Shown: positions 1 to 6,609, counted from the first letter of the stretch. The stretch: 6,609 bases of DNA from an uncultured Ruaniaceae bacterium (GCA_947251855.1 CAMXUZ010000205.1:1-6609); one strand, 5' to 3'. A program made the numbers and translations. Notes: generated by a model from the sequence alone, not told the origin.

Positions 1-12
1 CGGTGCGCGCAT

Positions 13-1518
13 TCACCCCGCCCCGGGGAACACTCCCCAATACGCGGCGATGATGAGCATCGCGAGGGCTCCCAAATGGCAGGACCACGCGCCGGCCCGG
101 GTGGCACGGCTGAGGGTTTGCCCACGTTTACGCGCGAGGTAGGAACGGCGGATGGAGAGCACCGCGACGACGACGGCGAACAGCCCCGTCACGTGCACGA
201 GCGCCCACCCGCCGAGCACGAGCGGGTCGTTGAGTCGGTAGTTGACGGCGAGGTCCGCCACTTGGCCGACGTAACCGATGAACACCGCGACGACGGCGAA
301 GGCGGCGAGCACCGTCGCGATCGCGTAGCGGGGCACGGCGCCCCATTCGCGTTTGCGGATCGCCGCCCACGTGCACAGGACCACCCCGGCGAGGCTGAGG
401 AGCACGACGGCGAGGGCGGAGTAGATGAGCAGGTCGCCCGAGGCGTACCACTGGGGTTCGGGGACGGGTTCGGCGAGGAACCGTTGGGTGGGTTGGGCGC
501 CCGCGACGCGTTCCGCGGGGTGGGCGGTCTCGGGCAGGCCCCACACCCAGTCACTCAGCGCGCGGGTGAGCCCGGGGGCGAGGTCTCCGTTCACATGTAG
601 GCCGTGGTCGGCGCCCTCGAAGTACCGAACGGTGAGGGCATCGTTGCCGTGGGCCCACATGTGCTCGCGCACGATCTGGGCGCCCTGGACGATGGGCATG
701 GAGGCGTCGGCGGTCCCGTAGGCCATGAGCACCGGCTGGTGGAGTTCCTCGAGGAAGGGGCGGACGTCGAAATCCACGTACTCGAACCCGCCGCCGGGGA
801 TCTTCGCGCCCAGGGCGCGGGGGATCGCGCGGAACATCCCGCGCGGGACGTTGGTGTTGTAGAGGTAATTGGCGGTCGCGTAAGCGGCTTGTTCCCGCGG
901 GGAGACGACGGGGGCGGAGGCGAGGATGACGAAGTCGACCTCCGGCTGCCTCGCCGCGGCGATCGGGGCGATCCACGCGCCTTCGCTCTCGCCGTAGAAC
1001 CCCACCCGTTCCCGGTCCACTCCCGGCAATTCGCGCATCACTTCCCAGGAACGCAGGTAGTCCTCGGCCATCGCCCCATAGTCGCGCTCGCGAGTGGAAT
1101 ACGTATCCATCCGCTTGGCGGGCACGATCGCGCGGATGCCTGCGGAGGCGAGCGCCGTCACCTGCTGCGTGAACGCGTCCGGGTCGACCGTCCCCGCCCC
1201 ATGGATGAACACGACGCCCGGTCCGGGCGGGGCGTCGACGGGTTCGACGAGCCACGCGCTCACCTCCACCTCGCCGAGGTCGATGCGCAGCTCCGTGCGT
1301 TGCACCTCGTAGGTCCCCTCGGCGGGAACGTCTGCCCCGGCGGGGGTGATAGCGACGTCGGCCGAGTCGACCTGCGGCACCGAGGAGACGGGGGTGGGGT
1401 TCCATTTCGGTCCGGCGATGGAGCCGATGAGGCCCACGAGTACGGTGAGGGCGAGGGTGGCGAGGATGAGTGGCCAGGTGCGGATGAGGCGGCGCCGGTT
1501 GGCGGGGCGGACGCCCAT
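13..1518 (-). CDS. Membrane-anchored alpha/beta hydrolase with C-terminal four-helix membrane domain
   Basis: Predicted 501-residue serine hydrolase of the alpha/beta fold; substrate unknown. Seen in the sequence: an oxyanion-type HGAG at residues 106-109, nucleophile elbow G-E-S-E-G with Ser178, a likely acid Asp271 in YGTADASMP, and His305 in GADHGLH, in the correct order and spacing for a catalytic triad. A hydrophobic helix at about 14-33 follows a basic RRRLIR stretch, and four more lie near 362-384, 398-420, 434-455 and 478-497. The Arg/Lys-rich loops (about 387-397 and 456-475) fit the positive-inside rule if the catalytic domain is outside the membrane. The ATG follows the era stop by one base (TGACATG) with no clear Shine-Dalgarno, suggesting translation coupled to era. 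The frame stays open far upstream inside era, but that part is a shadow and the ATG beside the era stop is the natural start. It could be an esterase, a thioesterase-like enzyme or a peptidase. The gene and fold are secure; the reaction is not. Confidence 0.88.
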   Translation of the reverse strand: MGVRPANRRRLIRTWPLILATLALTVLVGLIGSIAGPKWNPTPVSSVPQVDSADVAITPAGADVPAEGTYEVQRTELRIDLGEVEVSAWLVEPVDAPPGPGVVFIHGAGTVDPDAFTQQVTALASAGIRAIVPAKRMDTYSTRERDYGAMAEDYLRSWEVMRELPGVDRERVGFYGESEGAWIAPIAAARQPEVDFVILASAPVVSPREQAAYATANYLYNTNVPRGMFRAIPRALGAKIPGGGFEYVDFDVRPFLEELHQPVLMAYGTADASMPIVQGAQIVREHMWAHGNDALTVRYFEGADHGLHVNGDLAPGLTRALSDWVWGLPETAHPAERVAGAQPTQRFLAEPVPEPQWYASGDLLIYSALAVVLLSLAGVVLCTWAAIRKREWGAVPRYAIATVLAAFAVVAVFIGYVGQVADLAVNYRLNDPLVLGGWALVHVTGLFAVVVAVLSIRRSYLARKRGQTLSRATRAGAWSCHLGALAMLIIAAYWGVFPGAG

Positions 1519-1519
1519 G

Positions 1520-2410
1520 TCAGAACCCGAAACGCTGCAGGAACTTCGGGTCCTTCTGCCAGTCCTTCGCGACCTTGACGTGCAGATCCAGGTAGACGGG
1601 CACCCCGAGGAGTTCCTGGATCTGTTTGCGGGCCGCTGCCCCCACGCTCCGGAGCCGGGAGCCGCCCTTGCCGATGATGATCGCCTTCTGGGAGGGTCGC
1701 TCGACGAACACGTGTACCCGCACGTCGAGGAGCCCATCGGTGCGGCCCTCGCGGGGGACGATCTCGTCGTCGAGCGCCGCGATGGAGTGCGGCAGTTCCT
1801 CGCGCACCCCTTCCAGGGCGGCTTCGCGCACGAACTCCGCGATGCGCACGTCGTCGGGTTCGTCGGTGAGATCCCCTTCGGGGTAGAGCATCGGCCCCTC
1901 GGGGAGTTCGTCGATGACGAGGGAGGTGAGCAGGTCGAGCTGGTCTCCGGAGACGGCGGAGAGGGGCACGATGTGGGCCCACTCGCCGAGGGTTTGGATG
2001 TCGAGGAGGTGTTCGGCCATCCGGTGGGGGCGCACGAGGTCACTCTTGGTCGCGACGGCGACGACGGGGGCGCGCACACCGGCGAGTTTCGCGGCGATGA
2101 ACCGGTCGCCCGGGCCCACCTTCTGATCGGCGGGCAGGCAGAACAGGATGACGTCGACATCTGCGAGGGTTTCCATCACGACGGCGTTGAGCCGCTCCCC
2201 CAGCAGCGTGCGGGGTCGGTGCAATCCGGGGGTGTCGACCATGATGAGCTGCCCGTCCTCGCGGTTGACGATCCCGCGGATCGCGCGGCGGGTGGTTTGC
2301 GGGCGCCCGGAGGTGATCGCGACCTTCTCGCCGACCAGGGCGTTCATCAGCGTGGATTTGCCGGCGTTGGGGCGGCCGACCACCGCGGCGAAGCCCGAAC
2401 GAAAACTCAT
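1520..2410 (-). CDS. era: GTPase Era, 30S ribosome assembly factor
   Basis: Era is a cytoplasmic GTPase that binds the 3' end of 16S rRNA and assists late 30S subunit maturation. The 296-residue product has the usual family length. Visible motifs: G1 GRPNAGKST (12-20), the G2-region Thr in RPQTTR (36-41), G3 DTPGL (59-63), G4 TKSD (121-124), G5 SAVSG (151-155), and a C-terminal KH RNA-binding domain with IIIGKGG (244-250) followed by the family ending LDLHVKVAKDWQKDP. G4 has Thr where most GTPases have Asn; from memory, mycobacterial Era also has TKxD, so this looks like a lineage trait rather than damage. The ATG overlaps the stop of the upstream CBS-protein gene in an ATGA, and AGGGATGAGGA lies just upstream as ribosome binding site. 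The ORF is intact. Essential in many bacteria; its place after ybeY is the common arrangement. Confidence 0.98.
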   Translation of the reverse strand: MSFRSGFAAVVGRPNAGKSTLMNALVGEKVAITSGRPQTTRRAIRGIVNREDGQLIMVDTPGLHRPRTLLGERLNAVVMETLADVDVILFCLPADQKVGPGDRFIAAKLAGVRAPVVAVATKSDLVRPHRMAEHLLDIQTLGEWAHIVPLSAVSGDQLDLLTSLVIDELPEGPMLYPEGDLTDEPDDVRIAEFVREAALEGVREELPHSIAALDDEIVPREGRTDGLLDVRVHVFVERPSQKAIIIGKGGSRLRSVGAAARKQIQELLGVPVYLDLHVKVAKDWQKDPKFLQRFGF

Positions 2411-3666
2411 TCTTCCTCATCCCTGGTCACGGCGACCGTGTGCAGTAGCCGCCTGCGCCCAAACATTTCTACCACTTCGAGGCGCAGGCCGTTCCAATGC
2501 GCAACGGCACCGAGGATGGGCACGTGGCCCAGCGCCTTGGCGACGAGGCCGCCGGTGGAGTCGACGTCTTCCTCATCCAGGTCCATCCCGAACAGTTCCC
2601 CGAGTTCGCTCAAGGGATAGCGGGCCGGCACCTTGAACCCGCCGGGGAGGGGTTCCACGTCCGGTTCGGTGGGGTCGTGCTCGTCGGTGAGGTTACCGAC
2701 GAGTTCTTCCAGGATATCTTCGATCGTCACCAGCCCGGCGATGCCGCCATATTCGTCGAACACGATCGCGATGTGCACCCCGGTGGCGCGCATGTCCGCG
2801 AGCGTGTCATCGACGAGCTTCATCTCTGGGATGAACACGGGTTCGCGCATGAGCTGGTGGACGGCGGTGCCGGACTTCTCGGAGTTGTGCCACGTGTAGC
2901 GCAGGGTGTCCTTCAGATACATCACTCCGCGCAGGTCGTCGACGTTCTCGCCGATGACGGGGATCCGGGAATACCCCGAACGAACGAACAGGGTGAGGGC
3001 GTCCTCGACGCTCTCCTCGTAGTGCAGGGTGAGCATATCCGTTCGGGGGACCATGATCTCCCGCACGATCGTGTGGGAGAGCTCGAACACGGAGTGGAGC
3101 ATCTCCCGCTCGTCGTCTTCGATGTCGGCCGATTCGGCGACCCGATCGACCATCGCTTGCAGCTCTTCGTCTTCGGTGAGCTCCTCTTCCTCTTCGCTCC
3201 GGTTTCGGCGCAGTTTCCTCACCGGCGCGGTGAACCGGGCGAGGGTGAGCATGAACGGGCCGACGAACCTGAGCACCGCCACGGGGTTGCGGCGCCCGAA
3301 GCTGCGGGGACTGACTCCCACGACGAGGAGCATGACGAGCGCGGAGACGATGATCGCGGCGAGCAGGACGCTCCACCACCGGTGGAAGACGGTGAGGGCG
3401 ATGAGGGTGAGGGAGACCGCGCCGGTCATTTCCAACACGAGCCGGATATACGCGGTTGCGCGCACCGGCAGGTGGGAATCTTCGGCGAGGTGAGCAACGA
3501 CGTCGGCGCGTTTCTTTCCCTCAGCGACCGCGTCTGCCGCGGCGGCCTTGGTGACCGCCCGGCCGGCTTCCTCACCGGCGGACAGGACCGCGCTTGCCGC
3601 GATGGCGCCGAGCGCGAGGAAGGCGAGGAGCACAACGGGAACAGCCTGGGCTGAACCAACGCCCAT
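2407..3666 (-). CDS. CorC/HlyC-type membrane protein with DUF21 and paired CBS domains
   Basis: A 419-residue integral membrane protein of the family often annotated as 'hemolysin' or CorC; members are tied to Mg2+/Co2+ transport or efflux, and the hemolysin name is historical. Order of parts: DUF21-like (CNNM-type) membrane region with hydrophobic segments near 8-28, 76-95, 97-118 and 130-146; a basic stretch (149-156) then a strongly acidic linker (157-169, SEEEEELTEDEEL); a CBS pair at about 202-325, with IPVIGENVDDLRGVMYLKD in the first and the family hallmark DEYGGIAGLVTIEDILEELVG in the second; and a C-terminal CorC_HlyC domain at about 340-412. CBS domains probably sense an adenine nucleotide. 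The ATG shares one base with the ybeY stop (TGATG) and its Shine-Dalgarno is weak, suggesting coupled translation. The frame continues upstream through ybeY, but that stretch is a shadow. Family assignment is firm; transported ion and physiological role are inferred. Confidence 0.94.
   Translation of the reverse strand: MGVGSAQAVPVVLLAFLALGAIAASAVLSAGEEAGRAVTKAAAADAVAEGKKRADVVAHLAEDSHLPVRATAYIRLVLEMTGAVSLTLIALTVFHRWWSVLLAAIIVSALVMLLVVGVSPRSFGRRNPVAVLRFVGPFMLTLARFTAPVRKLRRNRSEEEEELTEDEELQAMVDRVAESADIEDDEREMLHSVFELSHTIVREIMVPRTDMLTLHYEESVEDALTLFVRSGYSRIPVIGENVDDLRGVMYLKDTLRYTWHNSEKSGTAVHQLMREPVFIPEMKLVDDTLADMRATGVHIAIVFDEYGGIAGLVTIEDILEELVGNLTDEHDPTEPDVEPLPGGFKVPARYPLSELGELFGMDLDEEDVDSTGGLVAKALGHVPILGAVAHWNGLRLEVVEMFGRRRLLHTVAVTRDEEE
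2414..2424 (-). promoter_or_regulatory. Ribosome binding site of era
   Basis: The minus strand reads AGGGATGAGGA immediately before the era ATG, offering two purine-rich anti-16S matches (AGGG and GAGGA). It lies inside the last codons of the upstream CBS-protein gene. It is the strongest Shine-Dalgarno among the overlapping junctions here and supports the ATG at 2410, which overlaps the upstream stop as ATGA. Confidence 0.65.
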
Positions 3667-4118
3667 CAGGCACCGGCCAGGAAGGTGAGGAGCAGGTGGC
3701 GTTGCAGAGCGAACATCTCGCGTTCGTCCTCGGGTTCCGCGTGGTCGAAACCGAGGAGGTGCAAGATCCCGTGGGTGGTGAGCAGGAGCATCTCCTCCAC
3801 CGCGGAGTGGCCGGCCTCCCGGGCTTGTTCGGCGGCGACCTGTGGGCAGAGCACCACTGAGCCGAGGATTCCCTCCTCGCTCGGGTCTCCCTCGGCCCCG
3901 GGGCGCAGTTCGTCCATGGGGAAGGAGAGCACGTCGGTGGGCCCTTCCTCGGCCATCCATTGCTCGTTGAGATCCGTCATATCGGCACGGGTGACGAACC
4001 GGATCTCGAGTTCTGCCTGCGGGTGCACGTGCATCGCGTCGAGCACGTGGCGGGCGAGGGAGACGAATTCCATCTCCTCGATCCGAGCTCCGGATTCGTT
4101 CGTCACATCGATCGTCAT
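3666..4118 (-). CDS. ybeY: Endoribonuclease YbeY, rRNA maturation factor
   Basis: YbeY is a cytoplasmic zinc-dependent endoribonuclease implicated in 16S rRNA 3'-end processing and 70S quality control. The 150-residue product has the family length. The metal-binding signature HGILHLLGFDH spans 116-126, giving ligands His116, His120 and His126. The conserved PTDVLSFPMDE is at 60-70. An oddity: the strand usually reading LGD(I/V)VLCP has Ser in place of Asp (LGSVVLCP, Ser87, codon TCA at 3860-3858). That Asp is widely conserved, so activity of this copy deserves checking; otherwise the ORF is intact. The ATG overlaps the phoH stop as ATGA, with a modest ACAGG upstream (4126-4130). The phoH-ybeY pairing is common in bacteria and agrees with the identification. 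Confidence 0.97.
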   Translation of the reverse strand: MTIDVTNESGARIEEMEFVSLARHVLDAMHVHPQAELEIRFVTRADMTDLNEQWMAEEGPTDVLSFPMDELRPGAEGDPSEEGILGSVVLCPQVAAEQAREAGHSAVEEMLLLTTHGILHLLGFDHAEPEDEREMFALQRHLLLTFLAGA

Positions 4119-5089
4119 CGGCGTACCTGTTCGTCGTACTCGGAGTAGGCGTCGATGATGTCACCGACGAGCTTGTGGCGCACCACGTCCGCGCTGGTGA
4201 GCTCGCAGAAGGCGATGTCATCGATTCCGCTGAGGATCTCCCGCACGATCTTCAGTCCGGAGTGGGTACCGGCGGGCAGGTCGATCTGGGTGACGTCGCC
4301 GGTGACGACGATCTTGGAGCCGAAGCCGAGCCGGGTGAGGAACATCTTCATCTGCTCCGCGGAGGTGTTCTGCGCCTCGTCGAGGATGACGAACGCGTCG
4401 TTGAGGGTGCGCCCGCGCATGTAGGCGAGCGGGGCGACCTCGATCGTGCCCGCGGCCATGAGGCTGGGGATGGACTCGGGGTCGACCATGTCGTGCAGCG
4501 CGTCGTACAGCGGGCGCAGGTAGGGGTCGATCTTCTCGCTGAGCGAGCCGGGCAGGAACCCCAGCCGCTCCCCCGCTTCGACCGCGGGGCGGGTGAGGAC
4601 GATCCGGTTCACCTGTTTCGCCTGCAGCGCCTGCACAGCTTTCGCCATCGCGAGGTAGGTCTTGCCGGTTCCCGCGGGGCCGATCCCGAACACGATGGTG
4701 TTCTCGTCGATCGCTTCGACGTACGTCTTCTGCCCCACCGTCTTCGGCCGGATGGTGCGGCCGCGGCTGGACAGGACGTTCATCGTCAGTACGTTCGCGG
4801 GGCGTTCCCCGCCCGAGGCGGTGAGGATGCTGATCGCGCGTTGCACCGCTTCGGGGGCGAGCGGCTGGCCGGAGGCGGCGATGTGCCCGAGCTCGTCGAT
4901 GAGCTGTTCGGCGAGTTCCACGCGCGCCGGCGGGCCGGTGAGGGTGATGATGTTGCCACGGGCGTGGACATCGACGTCGGAGAAGCCTTCCTCGATCGCC
5001 CGCAGCACCTCGTCATCGCGGCCCAGCAGGGAAACCATGGGCACGTCGGCGGGCAGTTGCACCTTACGGGTGGTCAGTGTGGGGGCCAA
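4115..5089 (-). CDS. phoH: PhoH-family ATPase (PhoH-like protein, YbeZ type)
   Basis: A 324-residue cytoplasmic P-loop ATPase of the PhoH/YbeZ family, which is linked to RNA metabolism and usually sits beside ybeY; the phosphate-starvation name comes from E. coli PhoH. Seen: Walker A GPAGTGKT (137-144), the family block [17 protein letters not shown] (165-181), Walker B-type VILDEAQN (234-241) and [11 protein letters not shown] (262-272). The N-terminal 100 or so residues match the usual PhoH-like N-terminal region. The start is TTG: the in-frame ATG at codon 18 (5038) would delete the KVQLPADVP strand, which aligns with homologues as I recall them, and a good AGAAAGG sits 11 bases before the TTG. 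It overlaps ybeY by four bases. Proposed partnership with YbeY in rRNA processing is inferred from context and family knowledge. Confidence 0.96.
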   Translation of the reverse strand: MAPTLTTRKVQLPADVPMVSLLGRDDEVLRAIEEGFSDVDVHARGNIITLTGPPARVELAEQLIDELGHIAASGQPLAPEAVQRAISILTASGGERPANVLTMNVLSSRGRTIRPKTVGQKTYVEAIDENTIVFGIGPAGTGKTYLAMAKAVQALQAKQVNRIVLTRPAVEAGERLGFLPGSLSEKIDPYLRPLYDALHDMVDPESIPSLMAAGTIEVAPLAYMRGRTLNDAFVILDEAQNTSAEQMKMFLTRLGFGSKIVVTGDVTQIDLPAGTHSGLKIVREILSGIDDIAFCELTSADVVRHKLVGDIIDAYSEYDEQVRR

Positions 5090-5100
5090 ATCCAGGTGAG

Positions 5101-5108
5101 CCTTTCTC
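5101..5108 (-). promoter_or_regulatory. Ribosome binding site supporting the TTG start of phoH
   Basis: The minus strand reads GAGAAAGG, eleven bases before the TTG at 5089, within the 42-base gap between rsmE and phoH. It decides the choice of the rare TTG codon, because I see no comparable match at suitable distance before the internal ATG at 5038. The rest of the gap shows no convincing promoter or hairpin terminator. Confidence 0.6.
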
Positions 5109-5131
5109 GTCGTAGATGGCCAAGCCTATCG

Positions 5132-5872
5132 TTACCAGCGGCCCAAGCGGGCGTTGAGCACGGCAATCGCGGCGGGTCCCGCGGTGGAGGTGCGCACGAC
5201 CTCCCGTCCGAGCAGCACCTGCTGGGCGCCGGGGGTGCCGGCGAACATCTCCAGTTCCCCTTCGGTGAGCCCGCCTTCGGGTCCGACGACGAGGGCGATC
5301 GTGCCCGATTCCGGCAGGTCCGCCGCCGTGAGCGGGGTGGTAGCGGTCTCGTGGAGCACGAGCACGTGCGCGCCGGTGGGGAGCAGGTCGATGACCTGTT
5401 CCCCGCGGGCGAAGCCGCGCAGTTCGGGAAGGTAGGCGCGCCGGGATTGTTTCATCGCCGAGGTGAGGATCCCCTCCCACCGGGCGAGCCCCTTAGCGGA
5501 CTTCACACCGCGCCACTGCGAGACGCTGCGGGCGGACTCCCACGCGATCGCGCCGTCGACGCCCACCTCGGTGGCCGCCTCGATCGCCGCTTCGTCCCGG
5601 CCGCCCTTGGCGAGCGCTTGCACGAGGAGGATCCGCACTGCCGGCGGTTCCTCGCGGCGCAGGTGCTCGACCTGGATCTCCAGCGAGTGCTTCTGTGCCG
5701 TCCGCACCTGCCCACGCATCCGCCCGCCGCGGCCGTCGACGATCTCCACCGTCTCCCCTACCCGGATCCGGCGCGCGCTCACCGCGTGGCGAGCTTCCGC
5801 CCCCGTGAGGGAGAACGTCGTGCCGGGAGCTGGCGTGCCCAGGTCCGGGTCGTAGAAGGTGGCGAAGCTCAT
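5132..5872 (-). CDS. rsmE: 16S rRNA (uracil-1498-N3)-methyltransferase RsmE
   Basis: RsmE uses S-adenosylmethionine to methylate N3 of U1498 in 16S rRNA of the 30S subunit. The 246-residue length is typical. It has an N-terminal PUA-like region (about 1-75, containing LTGAEARHAVSARRIRVGE), then a SPOUT (trefoil-knot) methyltransferase domain. Diagnostic blocks: LLVQALAKGGRDEAAIEAATEVG (split across 82-104), the SAMKQSRRAYLPEL stretch (138-151), the SAM-binding loop VVGPEGGLTEGE (195-206), and LGREVVRTSTAGPAAI (221-236) in the knot. The ATG shares one base with the dnaJ stop (TGATG), and the nearest purine-rich sequence is distant, so translation is probably coupled to dnaJ. It ends in TAA. 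A dnaJ-rsmE order is widespread in Gram-positive bacteria. Confidence 0.97.
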   Translation of the reverse strand: MSFATFYDPDLGTPAPGTTFSLTGAEARHAVSARRIRVGETVEIVDGRGGRMRGQVRTAQKHSLEIQVEHLRREEPPAVRILLVQALAKGGRDEAAIEAATEVGVDGAIAWESARSVSQWRGVKSAKGLARWEGILTSAMKQSRRAYLPELRGFARGEQVIDLLPTGAHVLVLHETATTPLTAADLPESGTIALVVGPEGGLTEGELEMFAGTPGAQQVLLGREVVRTSTAGPAAIAVLNARLGRW

Positions 5873-6609
5873 CAGCGGCCGGCGAAGGTGTCCTTCAAGC
5901 GTTGGAACACACCGGGCTTGGCTGAGGAGATGCGGGCTTCGGGGCGCTCCTCGCCGCGCAGCACCGAGAGCTGGCGCAGCAGTTCTTGCTGTTCGTCGGT
6001 GAGGTGATCGGGGATCTGCACGTCGAGGTGGATGTGCAGCGATCCCCGCCCGGACCGGTTGAGCCGGCCGACCCCGAGGTCGCGCAGGGTGATCTGGTGG
6101 CCCGGTTGGGAGCCGGGAGCGATGTCGACATCGCGTTCCCCGTCGAGGGTCTCCAGACTCACGACGGTGCCGAGGGCTGCCGCCGTCATCGGGATCTCGA
6201 TGGTGCAGTGCAGGTCATCCCCGCGGCGCACGAACACCTCGTGGGCTTTTTCGCGGATCTCCACGTACAGATCACCGGCGGGTCCTCCGCCCGGCCCGAT
6301 CTCTCCCTGGGCGGTGAGTTTCACCCGCGTGCCGTCGTCGACGCCCGCGGGGACGTTCACCGACACCGACCGGCGCGCGCGGACCCGGCCTTCGCCGGAG
6401 CATTCGGGGCACGGATCGCTCAGGAGGGTGCCGTAGCCGCCGCAGTCGGAGCAGGGGGCGGAGGTCATGATGTTGCCGAAGAAGGAGCGGGCGACCCGCT
6501 GCACGCTGCCCCGCCCCTGACAGGTCGGGCAGGTGGTCGGGTGAGTGCCCGGGCGGGTGCATGTTCCCTGGCACACCTCGCACAGGACGGCGGTGCCGAC
6601 CTCGATCTC
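5872..6609 (-). CDS. dnaJ: Chaperone DnaJ, C-terminal part (5' end beyond the window)
   Basis: Hsp40 co-chaperone that delivers substrates to DnaK and stimulates its ATPase. Only the last 245 residues are in the window; the J domain and Gly/Phe region are missing because the window ends, so this is not a truncation. Visible from its first residue: EIEVGTAVLCE, then four CxxC zinc motifs with cysteines at visible positions 10/13, 27/30, 53/56 and 67/70, followed by the two beta-sandwich substrate-binding domains (PAGVDDGTRVKLTAQGE, GPAGDLYVEI, GSQPGHQITLRDLGVGRL). The ending LKDTFAGR resembles the actinobacterial DnaJ2 paralogue that follows hrcA, so hrcA may lie upstream of the window; this is inference. 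An oddity: the first zinc motif reads CEVCQGTC, with Cys (codon at 6561-6559) replacing the final Gly of CxxCxGxG. A GTG at 6576 is internal and not the start. Confidence 0.96.
   Translation of the reverse strand, partial: EIEVGTAVLCEVCQGTCTRPGTHPTTCPTCQGRGSVQRVARSFFGNIMTSAPCSDCGGYGTLLSDPCPECSGEGRVRARRSVSVNVPAGVDDGTRVKLTAQGEIGPGGGPAGDLYVEIREKAHEVFVRRGDDLHCTIEIPMTAAALGTVVSLETLDGERDVDIAPGSQPGHQITLRDLGVGRLNRSGRGSLHIHLDVQIPDHLTDEQQELLRQLSVLRGEERPEARISSAKPGVFQRLKDTFAGR

Noticed and set aside
1..17. Possible terminator hairpin after the hydrolase stop (palindrome TGCGCGCA at 4-11, GGTG/CACC arms)
   Set aside because: The possible stem is only about four pairs, no T-run is visible, and the window ends here.
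164..305. Short repeated GCGACGACGGCGAA-like stretches
   Set aside because: They encode similar Val/Ala-rich stretches within two membrane helices of the hydrolase and are explained by codon bias, not by a DNA repeat element.
1519..2160. Upstream extension of the hydrolase frame into era, which would give a 715-residue protein
   Set aside because: The extension is Ser/Pro/Arg/Thr-rich shadow sequence within intact era, while an ATG directly after the era stop begins a sensible membrane-anchored protein.
1346..2620. Plus-strand open frame (424 codons) antisense to era
   Set aside because: It is explained by the GC-rich third positions of era on the other strand; the product has no recognisable domain and crosses two gene boundaries.
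3667..4221. Upstream extension of the CBS-protein frame through ybeY
   Set aside because: ybeY is intact in its own frame there, and the extended part has Arg/Gly/Pro-rich shadow composition. The ATG in TGATG fits the family N-terminus.
5123..5128. TAGGCT as a -10 box for a phoH promoter in the rsmE-phoH gap
   Set aside because: No -35-like element sits at 16-18 bases; the nearest candidate, TTGGGC, is only 12 bases away, so a promoter cannot be supported.
4175..6007. Very long plus-strand open frame (610 codons) antisense to phoH and rsmE
   Set aside because: It runs opposite two clearly identified genes and its translation is a low-complexity mix rich in Gly, Asp, Arg and His, typical of an antisense frame in GC-rich DNA. 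No motif or ribosome binding site was recognised.

Overview
The window is a compact, GC-rich bacterial chromosome segment. Every convincing gene lies on the minus strand, so transcription runs from high to low coordinates. The gene order (dnaJ, rsmE, phoH, ybeY, a CBS-domain CorC/HlyC-type membrane protein, era) and the protein sequences fit the Actinomycetota. Specific pointers are a DnaJ2-like tail ending in LKDTFAGR, an Era G4 motif with TKxD rather than NKxD, and an actinobacterial-style YbeY. I cannot name a genus from the sequence alone.

Layout in transcription order: the 3' part of dnaJ (6609-5872, cut by the window edge); rsmE (5872-5132); a 42-base gap with a good ribosome binding site; phoH from a TTG start (5089-4115); ybeY (4118-3666); a CorC/HlyC-family CBS protein (3666-2407); era (2410-1520); and a membrane-anchored alpha/beta hydrolase (1518-13). 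Apart from the 42-base gap, adjacent genes overlap by 1 or 4 bases or are 1 base apart (TGATG, ATGA, TGACATG). The whole window therefore looks like one translationally coupled transcription unit whose promoter lies upstream of the right edge.

The core genes share a theme of protein folding, ribosome assembly and RNA quality. DnaJ is an Hsp70 co-chaperone, RsmE methylates 16S rRNA, PhoH is an RNA-linked ATPase, YbeY is an rRNA-processing endoribonuclease, and Era is the GTPase for late 30S assembly. The CorC-like protein sits in this cluster in many actinobacteria without an obvious ribosome role. The last gene, the hydrolase, is the least ordinary part: an apparently extracytoplasmic catalytic domain between an N-terminal anchor and a four-helix C-terminal membrane domain.

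I see no tRNA, rRNA, mobile element, CRISPR array, phage gene or long repeat, and no gene-free stretch longer than about 42 bases. No new multi-gene system is evident. The points worth a second look are the hydrolase architecture and some residue-level departures in YbeY and DnaJ.
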